NCBI GenBank assembly: GCA_022577435.1
Contig: JAKOON010000012.1
Location: 17,956,585-18,020,584 of the forward strand
DNA length: 64,000 nucleotides
DNA from: Embiotoca jacksoni
Lineage: Eukaryota > Chordata > Actinopteri > Embiotocidae
Direction of reading: 5' to 3'
The translations under genes and the position numbers were made by a program. The notes beneath the pieces are model-generated. The model did not search any database and was not told the origin of the DNA. It saw nothing but the letters and a program-made list of their open reading frames with translations. Of the stretch, positions 49,500 to 62,292 are shown in pieces (the stretch's first letter is position 1; each line of letters opens with the position of its first letter).

Positions 49500-50165
49500 A
49501 TGAGAAGTTGAAAAGAGAGTGTTTCACTGTTGGCTTGGCAGAACATTAGACATGGCTGCAGGCAGGCAGGGGCCGGCGAGGGATCAAGCCGTTTTAATAG
49601 GGCTCATCCAGAGGTGACGAGAGCACTGCTTGCACTGAACTGGAGGTGTGAGCCGGGGCTGCCAGTACATATCTTTTGTCTTTCATTATCTTTATTCCCT
49701 TATTATTTTAAATGGCCGGTGTGTGTGTGTGTTTTTTTTTCTTCACTAGAAGCTTTTTTGATATCCATTTAGATTGGGGCTTCATTAAAAAACCTCAGAC
49801 AATGGAGTGACTTCTAATTAAGAAGCGCCGCATCTGGCCCCTGGCACCCTATCCCGTTGTTCCATCTATTTTGCTGGGGAGAATTCATTTGTTTCTTAAT
49901 TAAGAAAAACACCAATAGCGTGAAAAATCTGCTTATGGTACCTGAATCCTAATTAGTTAAATAGTGAGGGGAAGGGGAAAACACATTCCAGTAGCCCTAG
50001 AAATGAACTCAGAGCTGATAAAAATGAACTAACTAGCCTTGCATAAATCGAAGCTGGGGAGAAAGTGTACCATCATTATGGCTAAGACAATATGCAAACT
50101 ATCTTCAAAGAAATCAAATTGCCGGAATGTTTTCATTTGCATGTATTAACCATTAACATAATGAG
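49500..50165. promoter_or_regulatory. Candidate conserved intronic element
   Basis: TTCTAATTAAGAAGCGCCGC (about 49813) and TTTCTTAATTAAGAAAAAC (about 49892) are two palindromic TTAATTAA-type cores 80 bases apart. CCTAATTAGTTAAATAG and AGAGCTGATAAAAATG (TGATAA at about 50016) follow. The motif-dense, non-repetitive block suggests homeodomain regulation. Confidence 0.33.
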
Positions 50166-50519
50166 GAGAAGTGACATTGGACCCGGATTGTGTGTCTGTT
50201 CGGATTGATAACTCTGCTGCATCTGCAAATAGTCTCCTCTGCAAAATTATGCTAGCAGTCAAATCAGTGTTGAACTGTGGAGGGAGAGGGAGAGTGATGG
50301 AGAGAGGGAGAGGAAGACGGAGACACACAGAGAGAGGGGGGAGAGACAGAGGGAGAAAAAAAAAAAGAGGGGAGAAAGGAGGCTTTTGGTTTTTTCGTTT
50401 TATCAGGGAGCTCTGTGCAAACCTGCTGCAGTGTTGAATCGGAGCCATCATCCTCTGACAGCTATCCTTAAACAGGAAGGTGCCGCGAGTCATTGTCTCT
50501 AAGGCTCTGCGGAAAGCTG

Positions 50520-50520
<1 letters not shown>

Positions 50521-50610
<90 letters not shown>

Positions 50611-50612
50611 GG
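50521..50612. repeat. (TG)37 followed by G19
   Basis: Perfect TG at 50521-50594 runs directly into a 19-base G run. An AG-rich purine stretch (50279-50375) lies just upstream. Confidence 0.97.
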
Positions 50613-50783
50613 TAGGGGGACACAGAGGAATGTGCCCATGTGGCTGCTAGCTAGAGACAGACCTTCGAGTGGGCACACTTCACACTCCTCGCCTTCCCCC
50701 CATTCGTGCATATCGGACACATGCGCGCACACGCCTGCACACAGTCTCATGCATACATGTGTCACCCCACCACCACCACTTCC

Positions 50784-50786
<3 letters not shown>

Positions 50787-50869
<83 letters not shown>
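50787..50869. repeat. (AC)n microsatellite, 83 bp
   Basis: Perfect AC array lying 174 bases after the (TG)37-G19 tract, to which it is complementary. Confidence 0.98.
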
Positions 50870-50870
<1 letters not shown>

Positions 50871-51059
50871 CTGAGTGCTTCCAGGATACCAAAGGCTCAC
50901 TTATCTGTTCCATAAAGACTCACCATGGCCCACATTGGCGAGTTGGCGGGCAACCAGCCAAATCCACTGCGCCTTCCCCACTGCAGGCGTCATGCAAAAC
51001 ACTGAACTGTCTTCAATATTCAAAATAATTTTTCCAACATGCTATTTCCCAGGATCAGC

Positions 51060-51330
51060 CTCTTAGGTCAAATTATTCAATTAAGTGTCTGTTTATTACT
51101 GATACCAAAGCTGGGTGGCGGTTCTACTTATCACCTTTTTTGCAGATTGGTGTTCTCGCAGAATACCACCATAAAGATTGCCTTGGCTGTAATTAAAATG
51201 GCACAGAGACAAATTTGGCGCAGGGCTAAGACACGGGGAAATGAAGGAGGCTGGGGGAAATTGCAGGGGCTACATTCTGTCATCCAGTGAAAAAGTTGAG
51301 GCTGTAAAGCGGCTAAAATTATTGTCCGGG
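51060..51330. promoter_or_regulatory. Candidate conserved intronic element
   Basis: GGTCAAATTATTCAATTAAG, GTTTATTACTGATACCAAAG, CTTATCACC (reverse GATA, about 51128) and GGCTGTAATTAAAATGG lie in a non-repetitive block. Motif evidence only. Confidence 0.3.
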
Positions 51331-51879
51331 CGCTACTGTACACCACAAAGGAGCAGGTGTAAAGGGAAAAAAAATATCACAGCCTTGTAGTGGCGTCGTT
51401 GTCAGCACGGTGCGTTTGTGTGCAGAAAATGGCCAGTTAAACAAGACCGTTCTTTGTGGGTCTAACTGAAGCAAGTAAACAGGAGTCAATGGTGGTTTGT
51501 GTGGCAGAGCGGATGCTGTTTAGACGTCCTAAACGCCAGCCGGGCTTGCATCCATCCACAGGCCTGTGTGTTTGATGAGCTATTGGCAGGCTATGGGGAC
51601 ACGTGTTCCCGTGCCTCGTGGCAAACATACCTTTCACCGTCTTTGACTCCACAAGCCTGTGTGACTTCTCAGGGAAAAAAAATATGAAAGAAATCAAAGC
51701 GCCAATAAGCTGAGGGTGTTAAGCCAGAGAGGGAAAAAAAAAAGAAAAGAAAGACCTGAGCGACTTTGGATTTTGACAGAATCTTCATGTGCTCCCTGAC
51801 AAAAATTTGCATTGTTATCACAGATAACTGGTGATGTTTTTACTTGGTTGTACATTTTTGTGAAATATGTAAAATGTAA

Positions 51880-52430
51880 ACCGAGCCTCTAACGATTCCC
51901 TTAATGACGCGGATCTTGCTTTTCTCCCCCGAATCGCGTCTTAGCGGGCTTCTCAGTGCGGGATGTCTGATATCTGAATATTAAAAGGGAGTTTCAAGCT
52001 CATCTGCAAATGTGATTTGCACATATCACACTTCTGCAGTCGTCAAGCTGCTTCATCGCCAAGCTTCTGAGCAAAGAAGGCTGGGGAGGGGAGGGAGAAA
52101 AAAGAAAAAGAAAGATGCACATATGGGTTGCTATTGATGTATTCCATTCCTGACCTAATTTAAATCCCTGCCAACAAGCTCATATGCATACTGTACATTT
52201 GCTAAATTACAGAGTGTAAACCTTGCCTTCTCACAGAGACAGGTGTAAACATCAATGTTGTCATAATGCACCACCAGTAAATATGATAATCGTGCCATGC
52301 TGCAATAGAGCACAAAATAATTTGGACATCATTTTGATGCCTGTGGGGCCCAGGGGAATGCCCTCCAGAACGAAGGTGGCCCATTGACATGCTATACACG
52401 CCAAGATATAATTATGGCTGCCTGTCTTTG
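51880..52430. promoter_or_regulatory. Candidate conserved intronic element
   Basis: Single-copy-looking DNA with higher CpG at 51890-51965 (TTAATGACGCGGATCTTGC, GAATCGCGTCTTAGCGG) and AGCTCATATGCATACTG near 52180. No frame of interest. Confidence 0.25.
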
Positions 52431-53055
52431 TTCCTCCCAAGCTTCCTCTCAGAGCACTAGTAATTTGCTTGTGATATTTTGGTATTCTTTACGATTGAGT
52501 TATTCTCTGTGGACTTGAGTATTACATGGGTGTAAATGAAGATGCAGAGAAGCTGCTGTGCTGCCAAATCCCAAAGTTCAGAAACTGTAAGTGTAATATT
52601 ACAACGGCAGAGTCGATGCTGATAGGTAGAAGTTATTTTGTAAAGCCTGATTTGAAATTTTATTTGGGATCCTGACACATGACGACTCGTATGCCTTTCG
52701 ATTTTGGAGCCTGCTCTCGGTGACATCTCTGGCTATCTGTGTGGGACTTTGCTGATAATAAGGGGCAATGCCAGAATATCTTTAGGGTATGCAGTGTGTC
52801 GAGCTGCGGTTTGTTGTCATGATAATCCCCTCATTTGTAATGTCGGGATCAGCAGGTTACGGCTCTCCACTTGCCTGCCATGTCAAGACTTGGGACTGGC
52901 GAGGTGGATTGTCATTTCTGAAGCAATATTTTGACAGCGCCTTCACTTTACTCGTATGCTGTGGCTCAAAGGTCAGAGCTGTGCCACTTCCATTTACTGT
53001 GTGTGAACACTCAATCCCTGAGGAGTGGAGCTCTCTACATCTCCCCCTGCCTCAG

Positions 53056-53172
<117 letters not shown>

Positions 53173-54859
53173 CATCGTCGTTCTTTCTGCCTCTCACCAT
53201 TTAAGTCACTTGTTTTAGGAGATAGATGTCAAGGCTAGTCCCACACAGAGCTTTTTAGTGGGTCTAAAGCTCCCCAATTGAAGGGCAATTACAACTCATA
53301 AACCTTTATAATAGAGTAAATGGAAAAAGGCAGCTCCGTTCAGTTTAGCTCACTGCGATGTCTGATTTCCCCTCCTGCCATCATTCCAATTAGTGTATCG
53401 CAAAGACAGACACTTTTCCCTCAGTCACTGCTGCGCTCGCCCGCCTCCTATCACACTGCTAGGTATTTTTTTTTTAAACATAGTGTGGTGTGATTGTTGC
53501 AACTGCACAATGTCTCTATGGTGTAGCTGTCATCCATTTTCCTGTGTGCTCAGTGCCACTCCACAGACACACAGGCAGGTTATGTCAACCAAATAAGGCA
53601 CTTGTCAGTAATACAAAAAGACATTGTTGCTGGTCCATTGTTACCTGCTCTGCCAGCTATCATATAGAAAGTGATGGAGTGACGGTGTTTTGGTGCGTGG
53701 TGCAGCTCCATAGCCCCGGGGGTATTATGGGTGTAAATCTCCCTCACACAGTTCTGCTCCAGGCCAGGGAGAGCATCATCATTAGCCGGAGCAGATGGAG
53801 GGGCTTCAGCACTGTTTTCCTCCTCTCTTCCTCTGTCAGACTGTAACTGCTGGAATCTGGTTTGACACAATGCAAGCGGATGGGAGCAACAGCCGAGCCC
53901 TCACAATGAATGATGAAATTCACATGAAATCAGATGAAAGCTACAGTACACTCATATCCTAGGAGACTGATTCATCATTTATTTGTGAAGTGACGATAGT
54001 GGAGGTTTGGTTAAGTACTGTGTCTCTTTATATGTTTGTGCTCTTTTATTTTGGAGGCAGGGGAGAATCATGCAAACTGGGGTGTGACTAATAATGTCTT
54101 TGAATAGTGATAGTAGTGATGTAGATCCACAAACAGTGTATGTAATTGTTTTAAAGTTAAAATATAATTTTTTTTTTTGAAACTCTCAAATTAAAGGATT
54201 TGCTGTCTTTTCTTGATGTACATTATAGTATATTGAAAACTCCTTTATTTTTGGATCTGACAAAACAAGTAATGCCAAGATGTTGTGTTGAGCTCTAGGG
54301 AACATGTGATTCCACTATTTCCTGGCCTTTTAATGATAAAAAAAAAAAAAATTAAGGGATCAGATAAACAATTTTAAAAATAAACATCAATGTAATTATT
54401 GTTTGCTTCAACCCAAATGGCAGAATTAGAATGATATTACCGATACCGTAGCTAAAATATTTTGCATATGTCTAATATATTCAAATTTACATCAAAATTC
54501 TGTGCCTGACTTTTTAATATTATTTTTTTTATCTATTTATAGCAGTTAAAGTCTATAAACACACAACAAGTAAGACACTGTTGTTGTCATGATTTATCCA
54601 CCTTTAAAAAATCACAACAAAATCCATAAATTAAAAACATTTAATTGCAACTTTTCAGAGCGATTGTATTGCTGCACGCGATCAACTTCTGATATTTCAT
54701 AGAAATCCAATATCAGCCTGATACATTTTAAACCTGATTCCTTCCAGCTAATCAGTGCAATCATTTATCAATGAGGAGTATTTATCTCCAGCAGCCACGA
54801 GCTCCTCATTGATGCAGCAGTATTTCACAGTGTGCTAGAGGCCTGCTATCCAGGGAGCA

Positions 54860-54861
<2 letters not shown>

Positions 54862-54936
<75 letters not shown>

Positions 54937-54937
54937 C
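54862..54937. repeat. (GT)n running into (CG)n
   Basis: About 34 GT units pass directly into CGCGCGC at 54931-54937. Alternating purine-pyrimidine throughout. Confidence 0.97.
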
Positions 54938-55099
54938 TGTGTAAAGCACTGGCAGAATCCTAATCTTCCAGCAAGAAGCTTCACATGGCCAGATCAAGAA
55001 TAAGGAGGGAGGCAGAGTGGGGGAGGACGGGGGAGGAGGACGGGGGAGAAAAAGCCCATCTCGGTCTGTGTTTTAAAGGACAGTGCTTTGAATGTCATT

Positions 55100-56050
55100 T
55101 GACAATTTCCTTTTAATTAGAACTAATTTACAGAAAGATGCCCACCAGCTAATCTTTACAGGATAATTAACTTCTATTTTCTTTACTTTTAATTAAAAAG
55201 TGGAAAAGATTTAGCTGATCCATAAAGAATTGTTCTTTTGAAATGTTCATCAGACTTCACACTTCTTTTGGCATTGGTAATATTTAGATCCTATCTGTTT
55301 CTCACAGTCTCCACTGAGTTATTGCAATGATTTTCTCCCCCTTATCCGAGGTATTAAGAAGTGGAACTATCAATAGTAGAAATAGGAACCAGAGGCAAAT
55401 TAGAATTGAATTAATGAAGAATTTATTGCAAAAGGAACCCCCCCATCCGCCATAAAACTGGAATAAAATTGACATCTTAGATATATCCATTTCATAGAAA
55501 TTCCTTGATGGAAAAATATTGTTTTATCTACATTTTTTGATACAGTAATCAGTTTTCTTTTTCTGAAGGCGCCCTATTAAATTCTTTGAAATGATGCTAG
55601 ACTAAAAGCTAATTGTTGCAGAAGCAGTTTTAGCAAGCAATATTGCCATTTCAGACCTCACAGGCTCACAGGCCACTGAATGTGATGAATACGACGCTTT
55701 TCAGGTTAAACAGCAGCATCTTATGAAGCACTTAAGACACAGTCAAGTGCCGGGTGCCCCGACAGAATGAAAACTCCCTCAGCCTCATCAGAGCTGCTGG
55801 AGAAAAGTCTTTTCTTGCCACTGTTAGCACCTTCCAACAGACTTTACTTAGTGGAGATAAAGTGAGCCAATATGATGTGAGCGTGCTGTAGACAGAGCCT
55901 CCACTCGTCTGCAGACGAGCCAATGGCTGAAGATGGATGCCCCCACTTAACCATGATAGCTCCCTGGAGGAGCCTCACTCAATGGCTTCATTAAAAGTGA
56001 ACGTTCTAGTGAAAAGCTCGCTTATAAACCAGTAATTAAGACCACACATA
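55100..56050. promoter_or_regulatory. Candidate conserved intronic region
   Basis: TTTTAATTAGAACTAATTTAC (about 55111), GGATAATTAACTTC and CTTTTAATTAAAAAG form a homeodomain-rich start. A perfect palindrome CTCGTCTGCAGACGAG lies near 55906-55921, and the remainder is non-repetitive. No gene is visible. Confidence 0.27.
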
Positions 56051-56350
56051 TTTTACCTGCTTTGTTTCAACTGTCACATCCAGTGTACAGGCACATGGTT
56101 AACTTTTATTTCCTTATAAGTAACAGAATGACACTAATAAATCATTCAGCCAGAGGAGAAGCAAGTGTGTAACAGGAAGGACTTAAACGCAGCACGCTGG
56201 CCAGTCTAACAGCATTTTAATCCCTTCGTTGCACCTAGAAAGCAAATGTTACCCTGCGAAAGAGGCATTAACTAAGCCCATATTACTTGGAGGACAAGCT
56301 TTGTGACTTTTATGGACCAAACGTACCAGTGTCCATTTGGACGTGTGTGC

Positions 56351-56375
56351 GCCTCTCTGTAAACTCCAGAGAGGC
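56351..56375. repeat. Perfect 9-bp hairpin
   Basis: GCCTCTCTG (56351-56359) and CAGAGAGGC (56367-56375) are exact reverse complements with a 7-nt loop. Small and possibly chance. Confidence 0.8.
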
Positions 56376-56937
56376 AAGTAAAGTCAGTAGAGTGAAGCAG
56401 GACCCAGCTAACTCCACAGAGAAACTGGCTGGCATCTGCTGAAGCCCTCGGGCACGCTCAGAGGTGCCTCCAGCATTTTAATGGCATAGTCAAATGCCAG
56501 CATGTTTTCATGCCATTCCAATTCCAATTCATTGGATAAAGAAGTAAGAGCGTGTTATTCCCCTTCAACAGTCCAGACAGAAACACTGGGCGCAACAACA
56601 CAGAACTTAGCAACTCTGCAAACATGCTGGGATCCAACGTTGTGTCTGATTGGAATAAGATACTCGACCAGAATTATGTTTGCAGCATTTGAGAAATGTG
56701 AACAAAAATAAACCCCTTTCTTACAGAAATGATATTTTTCTGCTTGTGGGTAACACTTTCACAAGCTGCCACGAGGAATCTGCAGACAGAGATACTTTCC
56801 CAGCCGATGGGTGTGTCGCAGGGCTGCTGCACAAAACCGATATGTACAGCAATGTAAACTTAGCGGGCCATCGAAATGCATGATGTCATCAGATCACATT
56901 TAGATGCCTTGTCATCTTCAGTGCTTCAGCCTCAGAG

Positions 56938-56941
<4 letters not shown>

Positions 56942-56970
<29 letters not shown>
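56942..56970. repeat. (GT)n microsatellite
   Basis: Short perfect GT run ending in GCGTGCGAGCG. Confidence 0.95.
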
Positions 56971-56974
<4 letters not shown>

Positions 56975-58179
56975 CGAGCGGGTGTTTTACAAGGATGTGA
57001 ATACATTTATCCGCCCCCACCCCACCATGAACCCGCCCTCCCTCCCTTTTCACCGCAATTTCCAGATGAGCGTCGCTGCTGAGTTTTCAAGCCGTTTGTT
57101 GACTGTTGATTGTAAGTGCCCGAATTTAGGAAGGCAGCCATTTCTAATCAGGAGAATTACATTGCTTAGCAACCGGAAAATCAAGTTAAACAATACCATT
57201 GCTTATTCTTGGTCACAGACTGCAGCTCAGAGAACACATCAGTCTCCACTGAAGCTGTTCCACGCTCCTCCCAGCGCGCACACACATTTACACACAAGCA
57301 GCCATTCACAGACAACATACAAATGGTAATTTACTTTTGACTTGTGTTACAGCATTAGCTCCACATTTAGTTTGATCACAGAGTGTACAACTTGGAAAAG
57401 GGCTCTTTTTTTTTTTTTTTTTTTTTGTAACATTTATGCCGTATGAAAAAAAGATGTTTGAAATGAAACATTCCTTTGAGGGTTCCCGTAGCATATTAAG
57501 CTATTACGAGTTGCGTAAATGGTATCTATTTCATTACAGTGATCAAGGATTAAATTAGAGGCTTGAGCCCTGTAACATATACACTAAGTCTCCTCCAAGG
57601 CTGAGGGAGCCCTCTGCTTCCCAAAGGTCATTAGAGCTGAGGAGAAAGTATGGCCCCCAGTCTCTCCTTGCCTCTCTCCTCTTTCTCCTCCTTCTCTGTC
57701 TCTCCTCTCTCAACCTTCCCAACCTATCCTGCAAGATGAGACGAAATTGTTTTTTCTATTTCCGCACTTTGCTGTAAGAGAGCGAGTGTTTATCCATATT
57801 TTTTTCTCCAGCTGTGGGGGTAAACAGAAGACTGTGCATGAGCCTACCTGGCTCACAGCGTCGAGCTACTTGCAACTCAAGGCAAAGTCTGTATTTCTAT
57901 ATTTCCTCCCCCGCAAAAGTTTGTGTGTGTTCACCCGGAAGTGAGGAAGGCCCAGTATCAGTGTTGGCACAGAGGGCCAGTCCCAGGGAGCGGAGTTGGC
58001 AGGGGTTGAGCTGTGTGGCCCTGTTGGATTTTAGGGCTGCATTATGCATTCATGTTTAGTCTCAGGTGCTACGTTTTATCCCCAGGCCAGCTTGGACACA
58101 TTTTCAATGGACCTTTTGGATGAAAAACTGTATAGGTGGGTGCAAAAATGATTTCCATGCTTATAGAGATCTGCTGCTT

Positions 58180-58340
58180 TGTTCTGTCAGATTCAATTAC
58201 CTCACCTCTAATTAGGGAGCTATAGAGGAGGCTGGGTTTGTGATCCACACATCACACTGTGGAGCCTGCTGATAATGTGAGGTATCGCTATCACAGCCCG
58301 GCCACAAGCTCCCCACAACGCGGACGGCTGAAAAAGCATG
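58180..58340. promoter_or_regulatory. Candidate conserved intronic element
   Basis: TCAATTACCTCACCTCTAAT, CTGCTGATAATGTGAGG (TGATAA about 58270) and GTATCGCTATCACAG lie in compact non-repetitive DNA. GATA plus homeodomain content; inferred only. Confidence 0.28.
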
Positions 58341-59173
58341 CCATGAAATTAGCAGTCACTCATACAGTTTTGCACGTACACACATATTTCTTCAGAGCGC
58401 TTCCTTTTCTTTCTTTTTTTTAAGTGTGAGCTTCGGAGGCAAGGTTGGCACATCTGTGTATTTTTTCCATTTTCTGTTTTAGTCCACTGAGGCGCAGACT
58501 GGAGTACACAGTATTTTCCTGAAAGATATGCTCATTCCACCACCTCTGTCCGTACTCTCTTCCCTGCTCCCCTTCCTCCGTGACTCATTAATCCTCTGTC
58601 CATCATATGGTCTCAGAGTATCACCCCATTTTATAGACTCAGTGGGGGCATTACCATATCCCTCTCCGGAGCTCCACTCCGCATGGCCGATCCCTATCAG
58701 ACAGAGGCCATGCCATGAACAAAAGAGCCACTGTGATCAAGCCTGCATTCAGCTACCAATGTCTCTATTAGCATTGGCTGCTCCTGCTGCATGACTGTTT
58801 GAACAGGGCTGAGATTTCTCTCTACAGAAAGCGAAGGAAGAGTCTGATGAATGTGGATGATACAGTGGAGGGTGTGGATGACAGGGCTGTGGGGGTGCAG
58901 GGATACCTGGACACTGACCCTGATTGAGAGGAAGTTCAGGCAGGGTGCAGTTTCCTGAAACATCCTCTTAAAATTGAGCAGATAGGAGTCTTTGTGCGAG
59001 GATGATTTTGGCAAACCAAGCCTTTCTCTAGAAAGTAAAGCTAATGAATTTGCACTTGAAAGTCTGAACTGAAAAGCTGTCGCACTTAAGGTTAAGGTTA
59101 ATTAATGAAAGGGTGCAGCTACCTGTTATTCTGTTCAATGTCTTTAATGATAAACGTATTAATTGTTTAGTTG

Positions 59174-59526
59174 AGTGGTTCCCAACCTGTTTGGCTTTTG
59201 ACCCCTTAGAAAATGAAGCAAAGTCTTCTTGTGACCTGTCACCACCACTCATGAACTCATTGAAGAACACACGCAGTTTAATCAAAGCAGCTTTTTTTTT
59301 AAGATTGTTTCATTTTAAGGACTTTAAAATGACTGAACATATCACTATATCCACGATTGCAGCAGGAAAAAAAGTCAATTCAGGGAAACGTTTTTTTCAC
59401 AAAGAACATCATTATCATTTGTATTTCAGACCTTTTTTTTATTTTTTTATTTTATACATTTTAATTTATTTTCTCTTAAACCCTTGATTAGCTTTTGACC
59501 CCCAGATCTCTTTAAGTTGGAAACTG
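59174..59526 (+). mobile_element. hAT-type non-autonomous repeat, ~353 bp
   Basis: The left end AGTGGTTCCCAACCTGTTTGG and right end AAGTTGGAAACTGC are degraded inverted termini of the GTGGTTCCCAACC family. The interior 'TTTTGACCCCTTAGAAAATG' and 'AAGCAAAGTCTTCTTGTGAC' matches the familiar fish version. No transposase is encoded. A second fragment of the family is at 4413-4437. Confidence 0.7.
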
Positions 59527-60659
59527 CCGTTTCAGTGATGTGAAAAATACTTGTCACAAGTTCTGCGTGTCAAAATGCATGTTTTGTCAAATAAAATGTC
59601 CACAACAAGATATTCAACTTGAAATCATATAAAACAGAGGAAAGCATCAAATCATGACATCTGAGAGACTGAAATCATTGAACTTTTGTCATTTTGGCTG
59701 TATAGATAACAGTATTTTGATCAAAAACTTAGGTGGTTGGCTAATTAATTCAACACAACATTATTTTGGTGGTGGATGGTTCTGAAAATCAATGCTTTGT
59801 TAAGAAATTGTCTTTTCAATTTTTTTTTTTTGAAAGCTTATATCCATATTTCAAGCTTGATTTCAGCGTCTTTTATAATGAACGCACCATTTAAAGCCCG
59901 CTGCGTTGTTTTCTGCAGTGAAGTGAAATGCAGACGCTCTCTCCACGGTGTCATTGGCCATCTGAACTCCAGTGGAGGCTCGATAAGAGGGTGAAGCAAC
60001 AGACATTCCTCCGGCCCAGTTCGTCAGCAGACCCTATAGAAATGCACCAACAAGCGCGGGTCACACAGTGAATGTGACAGGATTTTAAACAGTACACAAC
60101 TAAATATAGCAGGAATGCCACTATCAGAAAATGAGTTAGGAGTGTGGTGCTAGTCGTTTAGAAAGTCATTATTCTTATCATTGCTGTCTCTGAAATAATT
60201 TCAGGTCTCTCCATGCAATGAATACTGTATAATAAACTAAACATGTGAGAATGCGAACAAACTTTGGTAATCTACGTGGTCCCCAAGAAGTAGCCATCAG
60301 ACCCCTTTAATGTCTCTGACTGGCTGGAATATTTCATTTTTCCATATTCAGTAAGGCTTCCAGTATCTCTATCAGTATGAAAATGCTCCATTTAGTTACT
60401 ATCTGTTCGAGTGGGGAAGTGAGATGCCCTTATTTTGAGTCTATTAAACCTCAATTCTATCTCATCTTATCTACCTAATCTTTGTGTCTTATTGACCATG
60501 AAGTTTATCTTTAATCTCCCTTTACCCTTATTATCGCACAACACTGTAGGTCTATTTTCTGTGGTGCAATAGTGCTGCTATTTGCCCGCAACAGAGGAAG
60601 AATCGTTTAGTTGTACACACAGTTCTTATTCAGCTGTGTAATGGAATGTGTACAGACTG

Positions 60660-61030
60660 TGTGTATAGAAATGTATTTCCCCGCTTTCCCTCACACTGTC
60701 TTCAATTGCCTTGGCAGGAGCTTTTAACGCCAGTCATACAATCTCGCCTTGATACTGCGATATTTATCTCTCGGTATCATCTTAAGCGATGGTAGACTCA
60801 TCGAGTCACTTCACGCCTCACTTCACTCCTCAGCGAATCAGCAGAAGGCATCAGATTAGATCATAAAACTGTATCCTAATTTAAAAGCGGCACTCTGCCT
60901 CCGCAGTGTCTATTAGAGATCTGTGTGCTAATTCTTTTCATGTCCAGGGCTCCTGCAGATGTAGGCCTCTACAAAGGAGTAATTTATAAGACTAATGAAA
61001 AGAGCAAGCAGTTTGTGGACATCGGGGGGG
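60660..61030. promoter_or_regulatory. Candidate conserved intronic element
   Basis: Non-repetitive block with GATATTTATCTCTCGG (reverse GATA), ACTTCACGCCTCACTTCACT (paired T-box-like TCACnCCT half sites, about 60808-60831) and GCATCAGATTAGATCATAAA. TBX5/TBX20 bind such half sites in heart; this is motif inference only. Confidence 0.3.
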
Positions 61031-61669
61031 TCTTTTATGAGGCTCGGTGTGGGAAGAAAGAGAAACAGGAGTGGCACACCAGCCCCACTTTCTGAACTGA
61101 AATTATTGCTTTATTAAAGCTGAGGGGCTCACTCCCGCTACAATAGAACAAACACATTGAAAGGTGTCGAGAGGATATAAGTGTACTCTGTTTGAGCTCC
61201 AGAATGATGCACAAGAGGCTGCAACATAGCTCATGTGTGACAGGCAGAAACAGAGACAGCATCCGCATCTTGTTGGCAGTGATAGCAGCACTTTTGATAT
61301 GATTATTCACTTTAAACACAACTCGAGAGGTTGTTTTTTTTCATGTAAATGATGCAGGTTGGTTGCTGGGAGTGTATTATTTCAAATATAAACTAACCTT
61401 AAACCCAAAGTGTTCCTTCACTTCTTTGCTATGGTAATTCATGTGCAGACATTGCAGACATGTTTTGGAGGGAGGGAGGGAGGGGTGTGCAGGATGCACA
61501 TTATCTTAATAACATTCAAATGCTGGGTGAGATGTTTTTCAGAACTAATACAATTCAGGTAGCAGTACAGTAATTCCATCAACATCCTTGATTGAAGCAA
61601 AATAGTAATATGCAAATACCAAAAGAGATGTACAGCTACAAGCAAAACTCTGAAATCATTTAGATTTAA

Positions 61670-62213
61670 AGAAATAATATTGCACAGAGGGGGGAAAAAT
61701 TAATCACACGGAAAAGTGTCTCCTTTAAGATTGCACTGGTGTATTACCCGGAGGCATGGAATGTAAATGGAAAATCAACATTGTACCCTGTGATAAGGCT
61801 AACAAATTAATAAAAGTATTTTCTTTCCTCCTCCCATGGTAATGCCTGTATGAAAAGTCTAGAGAGGAACTTTCTTTTTTTCCCTCCCTCCATCTGTGTG
61901 AGGTTTTGTTTTGCAGCTAGCGGGATTAACATCAGCGCTCACCTTGGCTGCACGTCAGCTTGTTTTTCAGAAAGCGCACTGTCTCAAAGGGCTTTTTCAA
62001 TCGTTATAATGGCAGGACCTTTGTGAATCATAATGGGAAAATAATATTCTTTATTGACATGGCTTTATCTTTGCCAAGACTGAGTGTCTGAACATTTGTA
62101 CAGTGTAAAGACAGTTGAATGGTGTGCTGCGCTTTGAATTGCATCTGGATTTGTAGTATCGCAACAAAAGAATCAAGGAGAGGCAGAAGTTTTTTATTCT
62201 TGAAAGCCTGAAG
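61670..62213. other. Intron 1 sequence just before exon 2
   Basis: Non-repetitive sequence with GTGATAAGGCTAACAAATTA then ATAAAAG (TGATAAG about 61791). No coding frame. Confidence 0.3.
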
Positions 62214-62244
62214 GATGTGATGAAACTGCTGAACATCTCGCTCA

Positions 62245-62292
<48 letters not shown>

